64,000 bases of DNA from Rutstroemia sp. NJR-2017a BVV2 (Eukaryota > Ascomycota > Leotiomycetes > Helotiales > Rutstroemiaceae): contig NJPS01000039.1 in NCBI GenBank assembly GCA_002946415.1, forward strand, positions 186,001 to 250,000. Reading direction: 5' to 3'. Below, piece after piece: positions 57,516 through 64,000 of this stretch; the first letter of the stretch is position 1; every line of letters starts with the position of its first letter. The position numbers were made by a program, and so were the translations under genes. The notes beneath the pieces are model-generated. The model did not search any database. It worked only from the letters and a program-made list of their open reading frames with translations, and was not told the origin of the DNA.

Positions 57516-60500
57516 TCCCGGCTTTTCGTGAGGTGTTCTTTACCACGTTCCCTTCACAACCACACGCTTTACCTTTAGGTACGGACCGTACAGTACCGTA
57601 CAGTAACAGTACAGTGTGGTGTGTTTTCCACATGGGCATTACAAATCATCCACAAACCCTTGGTGGGAGCGTCCAATCAGGCTGGTGTTGTCATTCGCAG
57701 GTTCGCAACGTTGAACCTCTGTCGATCAGTTATTTCTTTTTTCTCAATTGAGTGATGAAGGGAACCTTTTATACCCCCCACCATGCAGCACGAATGCACG
57801 CATTATTACGAAGCACGATACGGTAAAAGATATCACATTGACGTCGCCCGTGTTATTCCAGATCATCCACTTTTGTGACAGTCCAGGCATAAGAGTAACA
57901 AAGAAGTACTCTATACAGCGAATATTCCGTGCACTCGCCACATCCGCCGATATTATTATTTTGTGCCGACACCACTATAGCTGCTATGCCCAATTAAGCG
58001 GCCGTCAGTGGACTGTGGGTTTATCTCGGAAGAACACATCCTCTTGATCTCCTCTCCAAAATGTCTCCACAAATCACGACTCAGACTCGCGGCGCTAACG
58101 AGACTGCAAAGGAAAAAAAGAGATGTTTTTCCCCACTGGTTATATCATTTTTCTTTGCATCAGACATTGGCCGGTACTAAGTTCGGGAAGCTCCTGTCTT
58201 TATCCCTGAGAAAACGTGGCAGAGAAACGTGGGAGCCCACTTTTTGATGCCCGCTGAAGGCGTTTCTAGGAACTTTTCGACAAGAGGTCTCAGAAGGAGA
58301 AAAAGTTCCTATCTACGAAGAATCCTTCCTAGTATCTCCTTTCTCCATTCGCTGCAACTATTGGACTATTTCGCTCGCTGTCATATTTATTTCCTCGGAA
58401 TGGATCCATCTGGATCCTCATTGCCAATGGTCCAATGGAAAATCCCTTCTTTCATCTTCTCAACGAGTCGACGAGTTGAGAAGTGGATTGAACAAAGCTC
58501 AAAAACTCATTCATGCGCATCAATTCATCAAATGGGTCTTGCTACCCTGGTACTGGTCTTGCGACAAAAGTTGGAGAAGCTACCCTTAGAAATTGCTGTG
58601 TCTACAACACATGTTAGGTCTGTGCAGCAATATCCTTACCTCGATGTGTGAGAGCATAGTAAATGGTGTGTACCTTATCAAATTACGAGATCCGGAGAAG
58701 GGTAAAAGGAGAGAATATTTCGCACAGAACACGTTAACCAGGGTTACGAATGCCGAATTCACATATCCTTCTGCATGCCAATACCTTTCAGTCCTTTGCA
58801 TCCGTGAGAAAGGATACCCAACATTTATCCCATCCCGGTTGACTCCACAGACCTGCATTGCTATGCCGAGACGGGTCCCCTGCCTCTCCCTCTTGTCCTC
58901 CAGCTTGGCGGTGATGTGACGGGAACTACACCCCTAGTATCCAATATTTGACTAGCTTATTGGCCAAGTCTATCAATATCTTGAGCCGTTGACCGAACAG
59001 CCAAAAGCACGCACTTGTGCACTTGCACGGGTTCTTGTAATTGTAACTATGCTATCTGAACTGACCGCCAACCCAACCCACGCTTCCCCTCTGCAAACCA
59101 ACAGACAGTGACTTATCGAGCCCCGTCGGATTATTGATCGACGAACTTTTGCCGCCCATCGGCAGAGGAATTTCTCACACCGCTTCTCGAAACGTTGGTT
59201 GTCAAAGAACAGGGGTCGCCAGACAGCGGATTTTCAGCCTTCCCGGGACTGCGAGAAAGGGGATGAGAAGCGTCAAACACAGCATTGGATACGGAGCGTC
59301 AAGAGATTCATGCGATATCGTGCCTATGGCCCTACCCGGCTTCTAGAACTTTTATAGAAATCCGATCGTTCTTGGCCAAACAGCCAATCAGAGTGCGACT
59401 GGATTCGATGGCGTTTGGAGTTTGATTCGATGACCGGAATTATACTTATGCTTTACAGTAGGTGAAATGACGCAAGGATCACTGGATGAACATTTTCTCT
59501 TGAGCCTATTTTACAGTACGGACAGATAACTGCAGCGCAGCACTGATCTTGGACCGCTACAGGCCGATGACTGATATTGCATTACTGTCTCAACCCTTAT
59601 TGGCGCAACCCATTCCCGAAGGTAACCCATCCACGTTTCAATCTCGGGAAAGAAAATTGATATTGGTGGCGGTCTGAGTAAATGATGGACACATCCTCTT
59701 GCTCCAACGCAATCAAGCACGTATTCAGTTTCCATGTACGTCGAAAAAAGCATGGCTTCCAAGACATCTGCAAAGCATCACTGCGCACTGAGACACCATT
59801 TTGCAACGGCTGACGGACTGATGATCTTTGCGATATTGGGCATTTGACATTTGATATTGTGACATTTCTGACAGTTGACATGCTGACGGCAAGGCCATGG
59901 CATTCGGATTGCCTCTCTTCTGACTGGGCGCACGCAAAAATTGATAACGAGGGTTGGGATTCCCTGAAATTGCAGTACATCACAGGCTTCACAGCCCAAC
60001 CACATCCGCCACACCACCAATTGATTACCGTACGAGCCAATGGGCTGGACTTCAAAACACGTCCGCCCAGAGCACTGCCGCATTTCCCTTTATTGCCGAT
60101 GCTATAAATCGCATCATGGTTTCAGAAACGACTACCGTGTGGTAAACGACTTGTTCAGTGCGAGCGAAGCCGGCCGTGGGCGGAGGTTTTCGTCGTCTCA
60201 TACTTGCATTTGGTATTTTTATTTTTATTTTCCCACTTTCATCCGGACCGTTCGCCATCGATGAGGTAAGGTCCTTTCCAGTGTCCGAAGCAGGCTGAAC
60301 CCGGCAATCTCAAAGGACTGCATCCAAGTCATCGTTTCATCATCGCCCAAATCATACCTTCTAGCTAGGACTAGAAGGGTGGTTTTCAGCGCTCACTCCA
60401 GAGACTGATCCGATTCCATACGGTGTACGTATTCCGTGGTATTTAGTCTCGAAAGCGAATCCACGTCGCCGAATGGGGGACCCTTGATTTACGTACGGAG

Positions 60501-62273
60501 ATGGGAGTACGTATTGTATCGCAGATAGAATACTTGTGGAAACAAAGAAGAAGAAGAGTTTCGTCAGGGATCCGCTTGGAATACTCCTACCGGTGGGTTA
60601 AGAAGAATTCCAGAAGGAAAAGGAGATGAAAGAAATTGATAACGGAGTGTTCGCCACGATAGATCTATCTCCATACTAAATAAAGATCTGTGGGTTTTTC
60701 GCTTTGTCGGCCTTATCTCTTCGCACTTGCACGAGCGTGCGTGTTGAAAGTACGGTAAGTAAATGGTAGGTAGTGTCCCACAGTTAGCTCTCATGCAATT
60801 GTAACCTCATCTGCGGTGTATGGTCGAATGTTTTGCCCTGTCGAAGTTTTATACCCAGCTAACTGAGCCAAACTTCATCACTTTTCCTGAAAATCCGGTG
60901 CGGTTCAACACTGCAAGTCTACGGTACAGCACAGTATTGGCAGATGTCAAGGGGTTCTCCATGTCAGATGGATCCCTGTATGCCACGAGTAAAAAACGAG
61001 CAGATTCACCGCAGCGTAACCTAATCTGGATTTAGTCTGCTTACTTTTCCACGAGTTCTGGCAGCCATGTCGCCTAGAGTTCATTGGATGCGATTGCGTT
61101 GAGGCATTGCATTGATTGCATTGATTGGACAGCGCGACGGACTTTGCGAGAAAAGCGAGAGTAAGACAGGCAAAGGTAAGAGCTGGAGAAGAAGAACTTC
61201 TTGCATTGCAGAGTATGCTTGCTCGGTCAAAGCTGTACTGTCCGTCCTGTACGAAAGTCTATGCACGGAGTACTTCGTACAGAGTAGTTGCACGATTAGA
61301 AATCAAGGGCCTTCCAGCCTCGGCCGATGCTGATCTTGTTCATTTTCAGCCTTTCCTATAGCATATAGACTTTCCATTCCTTGACATCAACTTACATAAT
61401 CTCTTAGGGAGACAGTAGTCAGTCGGCGGCCAGTAGTAATGAAAATCATGTTTTTCCATCCTCGATGCTATTCTAAGATCCGCTTTCAGATTAGATCGGG
61501 CTAATCCAGTCACTTATATCCACTCTTCGCGATGCTACCCAAACGAGTTAGATGATGAGCAGTCGTCCTAGGTACCGTACCGTAGTACTAAAGAGGGCTT
61601 GCTCTTACACTACCGAAACCGTAAGAACACGCCGGACGCACGCTATTTGTGGGTCGCATCTTCCCTCGTGCGCGAGCGTGAGCGTGAGCTGGAGTGGGAA
61701 TGGAAATAAGGGCTTCCCGCTTTTTTTATTTTTGCTGGGTTCGCTGCGCTGCGCTGCGTTCAACAAACAGCGTTCTTTTCGCATTTTCACAATTTTTTTA
61801 ATTTTACCTCCGCCTTGGAATCGCACCCTGGCGCCGTCTGTTTTTGGTAAGGATTGGTGTCGCTCTCCATGGGCTCTTGCTGAGGTTCATGCTCACGCAC
61901 TTTTCTCACTGTGCCCGTCTAAGTTTACTGCTGTCGCCTGTCGCCTGTCGCCTTCCGTTTCCATGGCTGTATTTGGGTGCATCAGACGGCTTTCTCCCGC
62001 TACGTTGTAGGGTTGCTGGATACCTAACTATTGCTTACTTTGCCTGCGCTCTAGCTGTCGTCTTGCTTGGGCGTATTTTGTGTTCTGTAGATTGTCGGAT
62101 GCTCGCTTTCGTTCTTGCTCACGCTCATGCTCATCCTCGCGCTCACTTGCCTTACTCACTCCTCTCTTACTCACCCATCACTAAGATACCTCTTACATGG
62201 TACTTGCTCGGTCGTTGCCTACTTTTTTTTTGCCGCTAGCTACCTGATCTGAACCCCATTCTGAAATTCCTCA

Positions 62274-62343
62274 GCACCTAGCACCTCGCACCTGGCACCT
62301 CGCACCTCGCACCCAGCACCCAGCACCCAGCACCCAGCACCTA
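62274..62343. repeat. GCACCNN heptamer array, ten units
   Basis: Ten consecutive heptamers share the invariant GCACC, with the last two bases TA, TC, TG or CA. Four successive GCACCCA units are identical. The array lies about 590 bp upstream of the start codon of the terminal gene. Confidence 0.9.
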
Positions 62344-62930
62344 GCCACATGGTTTATGGTAAGAGCAGTGGGCACCGACAGTGATTGACACACCAATGAT
62401 GAGTGTATTGTGCTGGAAAAGGAAATACCTAATTCATTAAAACAGGCAGGCTAACGCAATTGAATTAAATGCAGAGCGTGCGCTAGACTCAAAGAAGAGC
62501 GTGAAATGTGGAAGGTGTGTTCAAGGTTTCCTCTGACCAGTACATTTTCTACATTTTTCCCTACTTCCCCCATCCCATCCCATCCCATCCATGCCTAGTC
62601 AGTTAGACACTCATCATTAATAAAATCCAAGTCAAACTTTCTGCTCTTTCGCCTGTTCTCTTCCCCTTCTTTCTCTCGCTCCCTTCCCTTCCTTCCCTTT
62701 ACCCTTCCCCATTCAATCTGAAGCCTTGACCTTGGGCCTTGAGTCTTGCTTAAGCCTTTTCGCCGTGTTGCTGCTTGCAAGGTTCCTGCACCTTACAGAA
62801 CCCTTCCCTTCCCTTCCACTTCCACTTCCACCTTCCCTCCCTCCCCATCAGGTCCCATACCGTAAGGTTCCCAAAGACTAAAGGGAAATAAATCCTTACC
62901 TGGATTTTTAAATAATACTTAAAAACTTAG

Positions 62931-64000
62931 ATGGCTCTCTCATCTTCCATTCCACCCCACACGACCAGCCAAACCACCGAACCCAGCCAAACCTTCCAAA
63001 CCACTCAAACCGCCAAAAGCACAAGCACAAGCACCACATCGGCCTCCACCACCGCTGCCACTACGACCACCGCTACTGACACCACTACTGCGAATAGAAC
63101 GCCCTTCGAGAAATCTAAAACTCCTAAACCCACTTCGTCATCAGTAGTATCATCGTCAGATCCAATTTCAAATTCAGGCTCAGGCTCAGGCCCAGATCCA
63201 GATTTGGATTCCGATCCAAATTCACCCAGCACCAGCAAAACTAAAAAAACTCCAATATCCACATCCATTTCCACCTCCACCTCCACTTCCACTTCCGCTT
63301 CCATTTCAACCCTCACCACCACCACCACATCGGTTCCTTCCTCACCTACTACTACTACTACCACCACCACCACCAATACTAGTACTAGTACGACTGCTGC
63401 TGCCTCTCCTGCTATATCCTTTTCAGCCTCGAACCAACTTCTGTACTCACACTCATCTTCATCCTCCACTGCATCACCACTACACCACACCCGCATACCT
63501 ACAAAGCAGCCTTCTACTTCCTCGCTCCCTCCATTAGACGAAGAAGTACCGCAGCGTACGGCCAAGAACACCACTCGCCCGCTAACAATCAATTCCAAAT
63601 CCTCTTTGCTTGTCCGCGATTCGCCATCAAAGGAAAATTTAATTGACCGTCTTTCTAATAATCCCACCCCAAATCCCGCCGGCAATACCTTGAAACAACA
63701 CCGTCAGTCAACTAGTTCGTTGAGGCAAAACAGCTTGTTCACATTGGCTGCATTGGCTCGAGATAAAACTACCAGTGCTATTGCGAGCTTAGCTGAACCT
63801 TCATTACGCTCACGCTCGTCGACAAATACCTTTTCGGATCCAAACGCAGATCAAACCACTCCTTTGAGAAATATCAACAATAGGTCAAGGTCGGCTGAGT
63901 CGGTTGCGAGCATTCGAGATCAACCCGCCCTCTCTCTTTCCGCTAACGACGACGACTCGATACCGGCAAGTTCGAACAGGAAATCGGATATCCCGTCTTC
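62931..64000 (+). CDS. N-terminal part of a long Ser/Thr-rich protein, cut by the window end
   Basis: From the ATG at 62931 the frame stays open for 356 codons to the edge of the window. The first 200 residues are very low in complexity, with runs of Ser and Thr and SGSGSGPDPD-like pieces. From about residue 240 the sequence becomes more ordinary: SSLPPLDEEVPQRTAK, SSLLVRDSPSKENLIDRL, then SLFTLAALARDKTTSAIASL, which may be the start of a conserved region. There is no signal peptide, so a cytosolic or nuclear regulator is more likely than a wall protein. I do not recognise the family. A preceding C/T-rich leader and A-rich bases (AAAACTTAG) before the ATG support the start. Confidence 0.7.
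   Translation, partial: MALSSSIPPHTTSQTTEPSQTFQTTQTAKSTSTSTTSASTTAATTTTATDTTTANRTPFEKSKTPKPTSSSVVSSSDPISNSGSGSGPDPDLDSDPNSPSTSKTKKTPISTSISTSTSTSTSASISTLTTTTTSVPSSPTTTTTTTTTNTSTSTTAAASPAISFSASNQLLYSHSSSSSTASPLHHTRIPTKQPSTSSLPPLDEEVPQRTAKNTTRPLTINSKSSLLVRDSPSKENLIDRLSNNPTPNPAGNTLKQHRQSTSSLRQNSLFTLAALARDKTTSAIASLAEPSLRSRSSTNTFSDPNADQTTPLRNINNRSRSAESVASIRDQPALSLSANDDDSIPASSNRKSDIPS

Larger units (their letters stand above)
51690..62930. other. 11-kb gene-poor region
   Basis: I find no conserved protein, tRNA or transposon in this stretch. Open frames are short and overlap on both strands. Base composition is not strikingly AT-rich, so there is no sign of RIP-degraded transposons. It holds many short satellites (listed separately), several CCAAT or ATTGG pentamers (for example near 57171, 57672 and 59383) and, from about 62,620 to 62,850, a long C/T-rich tract that looks like the leader of the gene at 62,931. 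A very long promoter or an untranslated leader with introns is possible. Confidence 0.5.

Noticed and set aside
58229..58651. 140-codon frame in the 11-kb gene-poor region
   Set aside because: It has no conserved motif and overlaps other open frames on both strands; it is not enough to call a gene.
61552..62010. 152-codon frame on the plus strand before the terminal gene
   Set aside because: It is Cys/Ser/Leu-rich and carries a GTCGCCT repeat. It has no family resemblance and lies in the likely control region of the next gene.
63005..63685. 226-codon Val/Glu-rich frame on the minus strand
   Set aside because: It is the complement of Ser/Thr/Pro codon runs in the terminal gene; low-complexity coding sequence commonly gives such open antisense frames.

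Overview
This is a window from the nuclear genome of a filamentous ascomycete (Pezizomycotina). The gene content and the style of the predicted proteins fit Leotiomycetes such as Botrytis or Sclerotinia relatives, but that placement is an inference. The evidence for a filamentous fungus is as follows. Genes are monocistronic on both strands. Introns are short (about 45-105 bp) with GTAAGT/GTATGT-type donors and CTAAC/CTGAC branch sites. 5' leaders are rich in C/T. LEU1 is a fused LeuC-LeuD enzyme. Fungus-specific families are present (NUR1/DUF2418, DUF7053, GPI-anchored Ser/Thr-rich proteins). All exon boundaries below were placed by eye from splice motifs and reading-frame continuity.

Layout: 1-2.6 kb is non-coding with short satellites. 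2.6-8.4 kb holds a convergent pair, an MFS (DHA1-type) transporter (+) and LEU1 (-), with a candidate Leu3 site upstream of LEU1. 8.4-13.1 kb holds an unrecognised repeat-containing gene (-), and downstream of it two decayed copies of its last exon. 14.1-17.6 kb holds NUR1 (-), VMA7 (+) and an NPC2-type lipid transfer gene (-). 21.0-21.9 kb holds an EBP/EXPERA-family sterol isomerase-like gene (-). 24.1-31.0 kb holds SET3 (PHD+SET, +), ALG7 (-) and a WD40 gene (+). 31.3-34.5 kb holds SEH1 (-) and a broken BAHD-type acyltransferase (+). 35.0-46.8 kb is a run of six genes on the minus strand: RBR E3 ligase, CDC73, an unrecognised basic/Ser-rich protein, a CUE-domain membrane protein, a DUF7053 protein and a GPI-anchored wall protein. 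46.8-51.0 kb has no gene I can support. 51.0-51.7 kb holds a second GPI-type small secreted protein. 51.7-62.9 kb is an 11-kb stretch with no convincing gene but many short satellites, ending at 62,931 in the start of a long Ser/Thr-rich gene that runs off the window.

Most genes are ordinary housekeeping functions: leucine synthesis, V-ATPase, N-glycosylation, nuclear pore, Paf1 complex, nuclear rim. There is no biosynthetic cluster, no intact transposon, no CRISPR array, and no tRNA or rRNA that I could recognise. The most unusual items are the 29-residue repeat protein with its upstream 39-bp minisatellite and decayed 3'-exon copies, the EBP-type isomerase homologue, the multiply frameshifted acyltransferase, the hydrophobic insertion in the RBR ligase, and the long non-coding region before the terminal gene.
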